Source: Chloroflexi bacterium TSY (GTDB lineage: Bacteria; Chloroflexota; Anaerolineae; Caldilineales; Caldilineaceae). From it: a stretch of 64,000 nucleotides of DNA. Positions within the stretch are counted from its first letter, which is position 1; every line of letters begins with the position of its first letter. This document shows, in pieces, positions 55,128 through 64,000 of this stretch. A program made the translations under genes and the position numbers. The DNA is taken from assembly GCA_019217005.1 (NCBI GenBank), contig JAHBNG010000037.1, forward strand, positions 55,989 through 119,988, read 5' to 3'. Under the pieces are notes generated by a model that saw nothing but the letters and a program-made list of their open reading frames with translations, did no database searches and was not told the origin of the DNA.

Positions 55128-58100
55128 CAAAGTGCTCTTTGTCAACACCCGCACCATCGCACGAACACCCAATGTAGCAGATGGAGCGACCGACATTGGC
55201 AAAGGCGATCTGACACCCAACGATAGCCAACCCATCCCTGGCGTTACCGGCGTCTCGATTCTAGGGCGCGTCTCGGTGCGGACGGAATATGATCGCAATT
55301 CGCGTCAGACATTCACGATCGAGGATGATGGTGACACAACTCGCCTCTTCTATGATGGTGCGGATCGGGTCGTCAAAACGATCGATGCCGAAGGGAATGT
55401 GGTGGAGACGGCTTATGATGACAACGACAACGTAATCGAAGTGCAAGAGACGGATGTGGCACAGATTTCGGGAGTGCCCGCGGAACTCTTTGTCACAACC
55501 TATTTCTATGACAGCCTGAACCGACTTCAGCGTCGCGTGGATAACATCGGTCAGACGGTTGATTACCGCTACGATTCGCGTGACAATCTGGTTGCCACGT
55601 CCGATGCCCAAGGTCCACTCAGTGGGGCCACCATTTCTCGACGAGTCTACACCGGCGGAGCCAAGACCAGGAACCAGATCAACGGTTTTGGCAATGTGAC
55701 CCGCATGAGTTATGACGGCATCAACCGCAAGACGCGTGCCGAGCAGGTCCTGACTGCTTCCGGTGAGGGCGACGGTCAACAGATCGGGGTGGATCTTTTC
55801 GGTGTGCCAACAGTCTTGCCCGTCCCAGATACTAACCAAGGTGGGGGTGATGGTCTGATCACGTTGCGCTATGGCTATGACGGCAACTCGCTGCTTGCTC
55901 GCGTAACCGACGACAATGGCAATCAGACCGAATATGCCTACGACAATCTGGATCGACAGGTGCGTGAAACCAAAGGCGAATGTGTGCCGCCAGCCTTGGC
56001 CGACCACTGTGATGCACCCACAACGATTACAAATGCTTATGACCCTGACGACAACCTGGTCCGCACGGTCGATGAGAATGGCTCGGTGATCGACTATCTC
56101 TACGACGCAGTCAATCGCCTGCGCGTCTTGACCGTGGACCGGGGGTCAGGGGTCTTGGGAACGACAGAGGAGACTTATGCATACGACGGTCTTTCACGCC
56201 TAGTCCGAGCAACCGATAACAACAACCCAGAGGAGGATAGTGATGATTCAACGATTACCCTTGCGTACGACAGCCTGAGCCGCATCATCGAAGAGACACA
56301 ACAGGTCGGTCAAGGCACACCCAAGGTCGTTTCCAGCGCCTGGCGTTCAGCTCAGTTACGCAGCCGTCTGACCTACCCCAACGGTCGCATATTGGGCTAC
56401 ACCTATGACAAACTAGATCGGATGCAGTCTATTCAGAGTGAAACCGGCGGACAAGTCGCGACTCGTCATCATTATCTCCCTCTCTTTGTCAACAAGACAA
56501 CCGCTCGGGTCAGCCAGAGCCAGCCAAGACGACGACCGCTCGATCCAGGCACGACCATGCTGCCGCCAGTCAGCGAGATTGTGCGCTACAAATACATCGG
56601 TCAGGAACGCGTGTTTGAGCGTGTTTACGCCAACGGGACACGCATGACCTACCTGGATGATGCCGGTGGTGCCAACATTGGCTATGACGGTGTGCGACGC
56701 GCGGTGCAGATGCGGCATCTCCGTGACGATGGGTCGACGGTGGTTGGATTTGGCCACACGTATGATCGGATGAACAACAAGCTGACGCAAGAGACGCTCC
56801 ATGCACCCACGGAAAGCGAGCTCTATCGATATGATTCGGTCTATCGGCTCATTCAGTTCCAACGTGGGACATTGACTTCAGCACAGGATGACGTTGCCGT
56901 ACCGAGTGCCAATGCGCCTTTGCATAGCGATTGGACTCTAGACGGCCTGGGCAATTGGCAACAGGTCGACGATGAAAGCCGCGAACACTCATCGATCAAC
57001 GAAATCGTTCTGCGCGACAATGGCGATCCGGTCACGATTGTGTCTGACGAGAATGGCAATCAGACGGATGATGGCACCTATCTCTTGACCTGGGATTATC
57101 GGAATCGTTTGCGAACCGTGCGGCGCCAGGATGACGGGACACCGATCGCGGTCTATGTCTATGATGCGCAAGGGCGGCGCATTCGCAAGAGCGTAACGAC
57201 TGCAGAGACTCTCGATCGCGTCACGCACTATTACTACGATCAGTGGCAGGTCGTAGAAGAGCGGGATGGGGCTGATACGCTTACGCAGCAATATGTCTAT
57301 GGTGGCCTCTACATTGATGAAGTTGTGCTCTTGGATCGCAATCTAACGCAGAATGCCAGGGCGATTGATCCAAACGACCAGCGTCTGTACCTCCACCAAA
57401 ATAGACACTTTTCGGTCTATGCTCTGACTGATTCGGATGGTGCAATTGTGGAAGGGTATCAGTACGACGCCTATGGTCGGCAGACACTCTTTGCACCGGG
57501 CCCGAATGGGGTGCTCGATTTTGGTGGTGATGATCTGGTCACCATGGGTGCAGTAAGTCAAGTGGGCAATCCTTATCTCTACACGGGACGCCGGCTTGAC
57601 GGCGAGACGGGTTTCTACTACTACCGTCATCGCTATCTGAATACGGAGCAGGGCCGCTTTATCAGTCGAGACCCCCTTGGCTATCAGCATGGCAACCCGC
57701 TGGTCACCAATGGTGAATATTGGGTCCTCAATCTGTATGGATATGTCTCAGACCGCCCGACCAAACATCTCGATCCAAGTGGTCTGCGCGGGATTGATGT
57801 GGTTGTGACACCTCTGAATGATGCAAGCTTGAAAAAGGAGCGAGAACGTCTTGTCAAAGCGGCACCTCATAAAGGCTACGGCTATTTTTCCTACCAGAAC
57901 CTAGATAATCTACTTACATTTCTCAAGAAAATGGCACCGAAAGCTGGCTATAATTGTATCCGAACGCTCGAAATAAAGGCTCATGCCAATCCCTATACGA
58001 TTAATGGCATCAAGGGAGCCAATATTCGCTCATTTGCGCAACGACTTAGCAAAGAAGTGAAATGGTGTTGTCCCTGTTCGATCTATCTTTCTGGCTGCAA

Positions 58101-58371
58101 TACAGGACTTAAATCTGCTCCAATTGCGCAGGCTCTGGCCAACGCGACGAATTGCACTGCCTATGGGTCCGTCGGCTATCTCAGAGGTACCCATATGGAA
58201 GGCAATGAAGATACAGACAGAGAAGTCATTTATCAAGGACATAAGTACGAACCCTATGATGGCTCGAAGGAAGCGAAAGGGAACGATGTCTGGAAGCCAA
58301 TCAAGCCTGGCAGTTCTGCCACTGGATCCTCTGCTGCTGGCAGTGGGAAAGGGGGGAAAGGAGGGAAATAA
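55057..58371 (+). CDS. RHS/YD-repeat protein, C-terminal part with possible caspase-like payload
   Basis: An 1104-codon frame continuing the RHS protein; the first 24 codons are element-derived, so RHS sequence starts near 55128. YD repeats lead to the RHS core signature YLYTGRRLDGETGFYYYRHR and GRFISRDPLGY, which marks the cleavage/payload junction (DPSGLRG). The last about 195 residues form a variable domain with IKAHANP and IYLSGCNTG, a His and Cys pair spaced as in clan CD (caspase/CHAT-like) peptidases. It ends in a Gly/Lys-rich tail. No small immunity-like gene follows before the terminator. The payload function is inference. Confidence 0.85.
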   Translation: MTPKSLQSRLKIAKNAKFGSTESDKVLFVNTRTIARTPNVADGATDIGKGDLTPNDSQPIPGVTGVSILGRVSVRTEYDRNSRQTFTIEDDGDTTRLFYDGADRVVKTIDAEGNVVETAYDDNDNVIEVQETDVAQISGVPAELFVTTYFYDSLNRLQRRVDNIGQTVDYRYDSRDNLVATSDAQGPLSGATISRRVYTGGAKTRNQINGFGNVTRMSYDGINRKTRAEQVLTASGEGDGQQIGVDLFGVPTVLPVPDTNQGGGDGLITLRYGYDGNSLLARVTDDNGNQTEYAYDNLDRQVRETKGECVPPALADHCDAPTTITNAYDPDDNLVRTVDENGSVIDYLYDAVNRLRVLTVDRGSGVLGTTEETYAYDGLSRLVRATDNNNPEEDSDDSTITLAYDSLSRIIEETQQVGQGTPKVVSSAWRSAQLRSRLTYPNGRILGYTYDKLDRMQSIQSETGGQVATRHHYLPLFVNKTTARVSQSQPRRRPLDPGTTMLPPVSEIVRYKYIGQERVFERVYANGTRMTYLDDAGGANIGYDGVRRAVQMRHLRDDGSTVVGFGHTYDRMNNKLTQETLHAPTESELYRYDSVYRLIQFQRGTLTSAQDDVAVPSANAPLHSDWTLDGLGNWQQVDDESREHSSINEIVLRDNGDPVTIVSDENGNQTDDGTYLLTWDYRNRLRTVRRQDDGTPIAVYVYDAQGRRIRKSVTTAETLDRVTHYYYDQWQVVEERDGADTLTQQYVYGGLYIDEVVLLDRNLTQNARAIDPNDQRLYLHQNRHFSVYALTDSDGAIVEGYQYDAYGRQTLFAPGPNGVLDFGGDDLVTMGAVSQVGNPYLYTGRRLDGETGFYYYRHRYLNTEQGRFISRDPLGYQHGNPLVTNGEYWVLNLYGYVSDRPTKHLDPSGLRGIDVVVTPLNDASLKKERERLVKAAPHKGYGYFSYQNLDNLLTFLKKMAPKAGYNCIRTLEIKAHANPYTINGIKGANIRSFAQRLSKEVKWCCPCSIYLSGCNTGLKSAPIAQALANATNCTAYGSVGYLRGTHMEGNEDTDREVIYQGHKYEPYDGSKEAKGNDVWKPIKPGSSATGSSAAGSGKGGKGGK

Positions 58372-58377
58372 TGATAA

Positions 58378-58418
58378 TTTACCCCGTAGTGGGTGCATTG
58401 CGCCCACTACGGGGTAAA
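58378..58418. terminator. Bidirectional terminator between RHS and A2M genes
   Basis: TTTACCCCGTAGTGGG (58378-58393) is exactly complementary to CCCACTACGGGGTAAA (58403-58418), a 16-bp stem with a nine-base loop. It lies between convergent genes and is symmetric enough to serve both. Confidence 0.85.
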
Positions 58419-58440
58419 TCTAACAACCGCAGTATACTGT

Positions 58441-60420
58441 CTATTTACGCATCTTAATCGGTAAGAAGATCTGCTTGCCACCAATCGTAACAGGACCGCC
58501 TCGACTTTCTGCCGTCGCAGCCATAATTTGACCTGTGCGAACGGCTGCTTGGGCACTGCTGGCCGTGATCAACTCGTCTCCGACAACGTTGCCGCGGAAG
58601 ACCACAGTTGCAAGCACATCACCAGGCTTCACCGTAGATGGGAGGTCGAAGCCACCGAAACTCATGTAACCAGCCGCCCGATCCACATATGGCCCCAAGG
58701 GTAGCGTCTGTCCAAGCGCTGAATTCCATTCGACTCGCGCCACATCAAGTCGATGAGGCGGGAAGTTGAGCGTCACACCATAACCAGCCAGGTCGCCGGC
58801 CTCTTCCAAAACAACCTGTACCTCAAACTCGGTGCCGATCAACTGCTCCTGATCTGGCACGATCACAGCAAAGCGTGCCCGCCCATCCGTTGCGACGGGA
58901 ATGCTGCGGTCGGCAAAACAGCTGACACCCCGACGTGTGGCAATCGCCGAAACATCATAGAGATCGACAATTCCGTCGCTGGTGCCGCTTGCCCCCGAAA
59001 CGTCTCCGGTTGTACTCTTGGTGCCCCAAGCTGCGGCAGCCATGCGGGCATCTAACTCTGTGACCAGGCAGTTGCTGTCAAAGTCACCAGCCAACAGCGG
59101 CAAAGGAATCAGCGCCGTGCCGCCTTCGGGAAGAACTGTCACTTTGAGGCTGGCGGAACGACCGTAGACATCTTCTTCATACATCAACGTGCCCCAAGTA
59201 GGCAGGACGCTGTACTCACCCATCAGATTGGCCCGCATCCGATAACGGTAGGTATGCTCGCCAGCGTTCAGACGTGTGATAAAGAACTCGACCCGATCAT
59301 CACGGACGTCCTTGTAGTTATATCCCCATGAATGCCACATAAATGGCTCATCCCACCAATACTCGCCAAACGAAACAGTGTTGAGGTTTTCTTGCAACCC
59401 TTCAAAGCCTGCGGGAATCGGGTCGCTGATCAACACATAGGCTAGATCGGTGGCGGCTTTTACTTTTAAGACAACTTCCACTAAATCACCGACGTGATAG
59501 ACATTGGCATCATTTGTCGCCGCGCTTGAGCGTGATGCGCTCTGTACGACCGAACCTTCTTCGACTAGCTGGTACGTTCGCTCGATGGCCAATCCGCCGT
59601 CTATGGAACTGACTGGCGTGAAGCCCTCGAAGAAGAGTTCTTGCTGAACCAGCAGCGCGTAGTAGAGTGGCGTATCGCCTCCCGTATGTTCGATGCGCAC
59701 TTCATTGTCACCCACCAGCAGCTTATCCCCACTCACTTCGATTGGGTCGATGGGCTGGGTGACAGTTGCGGGTGTGACCTGTCCAGATGCAATCTCGTTT
59801 CCGTTGAGTAGCACGCTATATTTGTAGTCAGCCAACTGCTCTTGGAAGACTCGAATGTAATCAGTGAGTGAGAGAATCGCAAAGGTGGTGGCTTGGGTGT
59901 CGCGCCAGCCAGCACCGCCATATCCGTGACTCTGACGCTGATCCAGCAGCCAACGCACCGCTTTGGAGGCCAGGTCATCATTGGGGCGCAAAGCAATCAG
60001 CGTACGCAACGCCGCTCCTGTGTTTTCTCCGTGGATGACATCGTGCGCCAATGATACCAGTCGCGGTTTTCCGGGGCAGGCCAATAAGCTTTCGGTCTCA
60101 ACAACTTGGGTGAGCAACTTGGCGAGCAATGTCTCTGCTCCATCCCGATCACCATCCAGGTGGAGTGCAAGTGTCAGCATGGAGAGCCCAAAGGGATCGA
60201 AGCGGTCAGGATTTTGCGCCAACTGCTGTGCGAGCGTTAAATTGCCCCGCTCGGCAACCGCCTTGACGTAGAGCGCATAGGCTTGAATACTAACGTCATT
60301 CGCCGAAGTGAAAAGCTTATCTAACCGATTGAACCCACGCTCCAACACGTTTGTATCCACATCGAATCCGGCTTGATCCACCATCAACAGACCAAATAGC
60401 ACATAGGCGGTCAGATACAT
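58441..60420 (-). CDS. Alpha-2-macroglobulin C-terminal part with dockerin- and cohesin-like modules
   Basis: A 659-residue frame carrying the end of the A2M thioester (TED) domain (helix pairs such as GAGWRDTQATTFAILSLTDYI) and the receptor-binding-like region. Unusually it continues with a dockerin-like segment (GDFDSNCLVTELDARMAAAAWG ... DGIVDLYDVSAIATRRG, calcium-type Asp patterns). It ends in a cohesin-like beta-sandwich of about 130 residues (DLAGYGVTLNFPPHRLDVARVEW, YMSFGGFD, LATVVFRG). It begins just after a frameshift near 60475 where QQPSGGWGWWSDDDTS would otherwise join it to the previous piece, so it is probably part of one protein. Confidence 0.82.
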   Translation of the reverse strand: MYLTAYVLFGLLMVDQAGFDVDTNVLERGFNRLDKLFTSANDVSIQAYALYVKAVAERGNLTLAQQLAQNPDRFDPFGLSMLTLALHLDGDRDGAETLLAKLLTQVVETESLLACPGKPRLVSLAHDVIHGENTGAALRTLIALRPNDDLASKAVRWLLDQRQSHGYGGAGWRDTQATTFAILSLTDYIRVFQEQLADYKYSVLLNGNEIASGQVTPATVTQPIDPIEVSGDKLLVGDNEVRIEHTGGDTPLYYALLVQQELFFEGFTPVSSIDGGLAIERTYQLVEEGSVVQSASRSSAATNDANVYHVGDLVEVVLKVKAATDLAYVLISDPIPAGFEGLQENLNTVSFGEYWWDEPFMWHSWGYNYKDVRDDRVEFFITRLNAGEHTYRYRMRANLMGEYSVLPTWGTLMYEEDVYGRSASLKVTVLPEGGTALIPLPLLAGDFDSNCLVTELDARMAAAAWGTKSTTGDVSGASGTSDGIVDLYDVSAIATRRGVSCFADRSIPVATDGRARFAVIVPDQEQLIGTEFEVQVVLEEAGDLAGYGVTLNFPPHRLDVARVEWNSALGQTLPLGPYVDRAAGYMSFGGFDLPSTVKPGDVLATVVFRGNVVGDELITASSAQAAVRTGQIMAATAESRGGPVTIGGKQIFLPIKMRK

Positions 60421-60430
60421 GCTTGTATCA

Positions 60431-61081
60431 TCATCGGACCACCAGCCCCAGCCGCCTGACGGCTGTTGAAAACCATAGATTTTGGAGCCCCTGCGTCATA
60501 ATGTCAGGCAGTTGATCCGCTTTGGGATTTGGAATGTTCAGATCTTTGTAGGTCTTGGAGGCCACAGCGCTCGGCAGCAAACGGCTCATGGTCTGCTCTA
60601 CACAACCATAAGGATAATCGATCAAGCTATCCAGATCGTCGAGCAGTCCCATTGCAATGGTGGCCGAGAGGTTCAGCCGCAGTTTAGAGGCTTCTGTCAC
60701 GGCATTGATCGGCATGTCGAAGGTTTCAACGGCTGTCGGTGCGGCACGACCCGCTGCTGCCACCCGATTGGGCACGGTAAATGGCTTGACTTTGAAGGGA
60801 AGTTCGACTGCATCATTTCCAAGCGGCGTATTCAGCGATGAAGTCACCAATCCTGTTCCGACACGCGCTGCCACCGCCGTCCAATGGGTGGCCACGGCCT
60901 GTCCGTTCGGCAGATCGAGGGATTTATCTGCTGAATCGAGCAGCACCAGGTTGTCGGACTCCATGCGTACTGCGGCGCTCGGTCTTGGCCCGTGAAATTT
61001 TGGCTGACCAGGCTGGCTGGGAAGCGGTCTCCACAACACCAAAGCGGGCAAACCAGGGCGGGCAATGATATCCTGGGTCAC
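60431..61081 (-). pseudogene. Alpha-2-macroglobulin middle part with thioester motif
   Basis: A 216-residue frame containing the thioester sequence YPYGCVEQTMSRLLP (Cys at 60604-60602), the reactive bond that covalently traps proteases in this family. Within it, residues about 17-38 are out of frame: a neighbouring frame gives the expected GDRFPASLVSQNFTG. Two compensating indels therefore seem present between 60950 and 61040. Its start overlaps the end of the N-terminal piece (LLVTQDIIARP expected), another frame change. It is not a separate gene. Confidence 0.75.
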
Positions 61082-63762
61082 CAGGATGTTGCTTGTGGCT
61101 TCACCAACTTTGGTGTCAGGGTGATGGCCTTGACGATGACGCGCCAGGTGGTCAGATTATCGGGCAGCGGGACCGTGACTTTGGCAATGCCGTCCGCACC
61201 TGTCGTGATATTGGGGTTCCAATAGGCCGTATCGAGGAAGACGCGGCGCGGCTCAGAACCATTCGTATCATCTCGTCCCGTTAGTGCATTATCACTCTCG
61301 TCTGATGGATCGTCGGTTGGGGTGCTTGGAGGTGGCGTTGCTGTTCCAAGCGCTTCGGGGATGGGCGTCAGGTCTGGTAGCTCAGGAACTGCGAGATAAT
61401 AAGCATAGTAGGGTCGTGTCGGTGAGCCGTAGGTTCTTAGTTCTGGAAAGTAGGTTTCTTCGTAGAAGGTCTTGCGCATTACGGGGGATTTGTCAGCTTC
61501 GATGGCGAGCAGCGCTTCATCGACCAGGGCCAACACAAGACGCGCTGCCATCGGTTGCCCATCCCGATCGGTCACTTTGAGCGTGAACTCGGCTTGATCA
61601 CCGGCACCATACTTCTCGGCATTCGGGGTGATGTCAACGTTCAGCCGCTTGTGGTCTGCCGGAATGTGCAGCATAATGCGTGTGTAGGCCAGTTCGCCTT
61701 CACCCGTGTAGTCTGGGTTGTCTGCCCGGCTGCGGTCATAGACTTGCAGCGTGACATAGACGTTGGGTGCAAACGCGTCTGTGATGGGAAGATCGACTTT
61801 TGTGACTGGGCCATCGAGCGGGACGATCATCTCGTCGAGCAAAGTATCGCGTTCGATGGTCAGTAGCGCAACTGTATCTGAAATGCGCGACTGAATCAGG
61901 AGTTGGGCCGTGTCGCCCGGTGTATAGATATCCTGATCAGTCTCGATGGAGAGGACGTTGTTCGACGTATACCACCAGTTGCGTCCATTTGGATCGTAGA
62001 TCCAGAGATAGCGGTTTGTTTCGATGAATTTCCCACGGTCGTCCCGAACTGTGGCAACGATGTAGTACCAGCCTTCGGGTAAGTTCGTAAAGGTCGCCTG
62101 GGCTTTCCCTGATTGATCGGTGGTGACCTGTTGCTCGGCAATGATCCGACTCGGCTCGCGGTAGCGACGGCGCTCGATTGCCACGTTGACATTGCGATTG
62201 GCTGTGGGCTGGCCATCATGCGTGACGGTGCTGACGTTCACATGGACGGGATCGTCAACCTCAAAACCATACCGTTCGGTCTGAACTTTTAGGCGGAAGG
62301 TGTGCCGGTGTGCACGGACCGAAGCGCTACCGGAAACGGGCTGCCCCAAAGCATCGGTGACAAGGGCTTCGAAGGTGTAGTACTTATCATGTTCTAGTGA
62401 ACCAGGGGGTGTAAAGGATGTCTCCCAATGACCCTCTGCATCGGTTTTGCCCTTCAATGTCGTGACATATTTGCGGTTGGTTGGGCGGGCATAATATTCC
62501 CACTCCCACCAATAGTCATAGTAATAATACTCCTGCTCGTAGATCTTCAGTTCGACATCGGCATCGGCGGTTGGTTGCCCAAAGAAGTAGTCGACGTCAA
62601 CATTGATTGCAACTGGGTCACCCGCAATGCCAAAGGGTTTATCTGTGGTGACCTTGACTTCGTATTCGGGTTTGCGATATTCTTCGACTTTCAATTCCTG
62701 CGATTGGTGAAAAGCCGTGTCTCCTGGGTCAATAGTCAGGACAACATGGTACCGACCCAGCGGCGGCGAGTTGCCAAGGGCGAATTCCCCGTTGACGGCA
62801 CCGTATTCGTCTGCATTCACCTCTTCTGTAGCGACGACGTTGCCGCGCGAATCTTGCAGCTTGACTTCGATGTTGGTTGCTGAGTTAATCGGGACCAGTT
62901 CGCCATCCACGCGCTCGCGTATGAATCCATTGTAGTAGATGGTGTGCCCCGGGCGGTAGAGAGGACGGTCTGTATGCAGATAGACGATGTAGCGTTTGCG
63001 ATACCAGGAAGAGTACCAACCGAATTCACGCCAGTCATCATGTGTACCCACCGCCGTGATTTCGTTGCCTGCGCGGCCGATGGCTAAATACCAGGGTTGT
63101 TCTGCGTTGGCGGCAGGAGGGAATTTGACAATGCCGTCTGGTCCGGTATGTCCAATCGTCTTGTTCTCCCCACGTTCATCATAGAGCGTGATTTCCATTT
63201 CCGGAACGGCTGCACCTGTGGTAAATGTTGTGGACCAGAGCATCAGCCGTTCATCTGGACCCCGCTTCATCGTTAACGACAGGCGACTGACAACTACTAA
63301 TGCGGAGTCTGGTTGTCCCTGAGATGCCCTGGCTGTTAGCAGATAGAGGCCAGAGGGAACATCGGGTAATGGCGTGGTATAAGCATCATGATAGCTGGCA
63401 TTGGGGCTCGTGATGGTTTCCTGCCAAGCTACTTCTTGAGAAAGTTGGCTAACATCCGGGACATAATATGGGTTCCATTGCCGAAAGTGCTCGATAAATT
63501 GAGCATCAGAGAGCGCATGAAGAGCAAAGTCGACGGTTCCTGTCTGCCCATAGATGGCAAATGAGATCTTGTTTCGACCATCCGGATTTACATATTGCAC
63601 TCGATCGCTACCCAACGTGATGCCAGCACGGTATCCATATTGAGCAAAGCTGATCGTAGCTGTGAGAGTCGCCAGACCACCCAAGAGCAGGCCAGCGACA
63701 AAGAGGATGAAGATCCGGCTGTTTAGACGGTTCAGATGATGGTGGATGAATTGTTGATCCAT
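61078..63762 (-). CDS. Alpha-2-macroglobulin N-terminal part
   Basis: About 894 residues of a bacterial alpha-2-macroglobulin, an inner-membrane-anchored periplasmic protease trap. An N-terminal hydrophobic anchor (FILFVAGLLLGGLATL) is followed by macroglobulin domains. The MG2 hallmark TDRPLYRPGHTIYYNGFIRE is clear, as are later MG modules and the bait-region-type segment KYGAGDQAEFTLKVTDRDGQP ... LVDEALLAIE. It ends near TTWRVIVKAIT, just before the thioester part in another frame. ATG 63762 follows AGGAG and is preferred to an ATG 20 codons upstream. No PBP1C gene, its frequent partner, is seen. Confidence 0.88.
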   Translation of the reverse strand: MDQQFIHHHLNRLNSRIFILFVAGLLLGGLATLTATISFAQYGYRAGITLGSDRVQYVNPDGRNKISFAIYGQTGTVDFALHALSDAQFIEHFRQWNPYYVPDVSQLSQEVAWQETITSPNASYHDAYTTPLPDVPSGLYLLTARASQGQPDSALVVVSRLSLTMKRGPDERLMLWSTTFTTGAAVPEMEITLYDERGENKTIGHTGPDGIVKFPPAANAEQPWYLAIGRAGNEITAVGTHDDWREFGWYSSWYRKRYIVYLHTDRPLYRPGHTIYYNGFIRERVDGELVPINSATNIEVKLQDSRGNVVATEEVNADEYGAVNGEFALGNSPPLGRYHVVLTIDPGDTAFHQSQELKVEEYRKPEYEVKVTTDKPFGIAGDPVAINVDVDYFFGQPTADADVELKIYEQEYYYYDYWWEWEYYARPTNRKYVTTLKGKTDAEGHWETSFTPPGSLEHDKYYTFEALVTDALGQPVSGSASVRAHRHTFRLKVQTERYGFEVDDPVHVNVSTVTHDGQPTANRNVNVAIERRRYREPSRIIAEQQVTTDQSGKAQATFTNLPEGWYYIVATVRDDRGKFIETNRYLWIYDPNGRNWWYTSNNVLSIETDQDIYTPGDTAQLLIQSRISDTVALLTIERDTLLDEMIVPLDGPVTKVDLPITDAFAPNVYVTLQVYDRSRADNPDYTGEGELAYTRIMLHIPADHKRLNVDITPNAEKYGAGDQAEFTLKVTDRDGQPMAARLVLALVDEALLAIEADKSPVMRKTFYEETYFPELRTYGSPTRPYYAYYLAVPELPDLTPIPEALGTATPPPSTPTDDPSDESDNALTGRDDTNGSEPRRVFLDTAYWNPNITTGADGIAKVTVPLPDNLTTWRVIVKAITLTPKLVKPQATSW

Positions 63763-63922
63763 TCGGGGACTCCTGTTTGGTAGTAAGCTATTGCGTAATT
63801 GTGGAAGAGTGACTATACGCACAGCGATGTAAGGAGTTCAATGAAAGCGTGGTGCGTAATTCGTGATGCGTGAACTGATACACGCCTCGGTTGTGTTACA
63901 AGATATACCGCACGAGCTTATA

Positions 63923-63981
63923 AACTTAAAATAAATTCGAGCATTTTTAGTCGAGTAGAAACGACAAATTTATTTTAAGTT
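63923..63981. repeat. 15-bp inverted repeat near the window edge
   Basis: AACTTAAAATAAATT (63923-63937) is exactly complementary to 63967-63981. It lies about 160 bp upstream of the A2M start. It could belong to a terminator or a small element; the window ends too soon to tell. Confidence 0.55.
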
Positions 63982-64000
63982 CATGGCCGTGCTCAGTATA

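Overview
The window is a bacterial chromosome segment, most likely from the Chloroflexota (Caldilineae/Anaerolineae type). That placement is inferred from gene style: a nusA-ylxR-infB-rbfA-nrnA-truB-ribF operon with a short IF2, a sulfur-carrier cysteine pathway, very large TPR and RHS proteins, and many dispersed palindromic repeats. No rRNA or other phylogenetic marker is present to prove it.

Layout. 0.06-3.8 kb: minus-strand operon yigZ-larB-larE-larC for the nickel-pincer cofactor; larB is damaged. 3.8-4.0 kb: tRNA-Gly(CCC) with a consensus promoter and terminator. 4.1-5.6 kb: a decayed IS4-type element, then the first of six near-identical 155-bp MITEs. 5.8-11.4 kb: SLC13-type permease, family 1 glycosyltransferase, and a lipoprotein joining a cytochrome c domain to a beta-propeller. 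11.4-21.7 kb: the nusA-to-ribF translation operon on the minus strand, split by a second IS4-type copy and a MITE. 22-27.4 kb: phosphate-binding-like lipoprotein, a MITE-disrupted uppP, tgt with an apparent ATT start, and a GAF histidine kinase. 27.4-30.3 kb: no clear protein gene, but a nested palindrome, a strong candidate for a promoter-to-terminator structured RNA (28.24-28.72 kb), and an IS110 remnant.

30.5-34.4 kb: MoaD/CysO-like sulfur carrier, rhodanese-MoeB fusion, CysM-like synthase and, on the other strand, a JAMM protease. Together they look like a protein-thiocarboxylate route to cysteine. 34.4-42.2 kb: class III aminotransferase, GNAT, TIM-barrel isomerase, PhyH-HEAT protein (start disrupted by a MITE), frameshifted amidohydrolase lipoprotein, orphan HigA-like regulator and a LysM-hydrolase. 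42.5-51.1 kb: one very large STAND ATPase-TPR gene broken by an ISAzo13-type element and two MITEs. 51.6-58.4 kb: a secreted RHS/YD protein with a possible caspase-like C-terminus, split by a different 227-bp inverted-repeat element. 58.4-63.8 kb: an alpha-2-macroglobulin with a thioester motif and C-terminal dockerin/cohesin-like modules, in three reading-frame pieces.

The dominant theme is small mobile DNA remodelling genes. The six MITEs have 11-bp terminal repeats, every copy is flanked by a perfect 8-bp target duplication, and several hit coding sequence or donate start and stop codons. Several single-base frameshifts (larB, amidohydrolase, A2M, transposases) mean the locus is either decaying or carries assembly errors.
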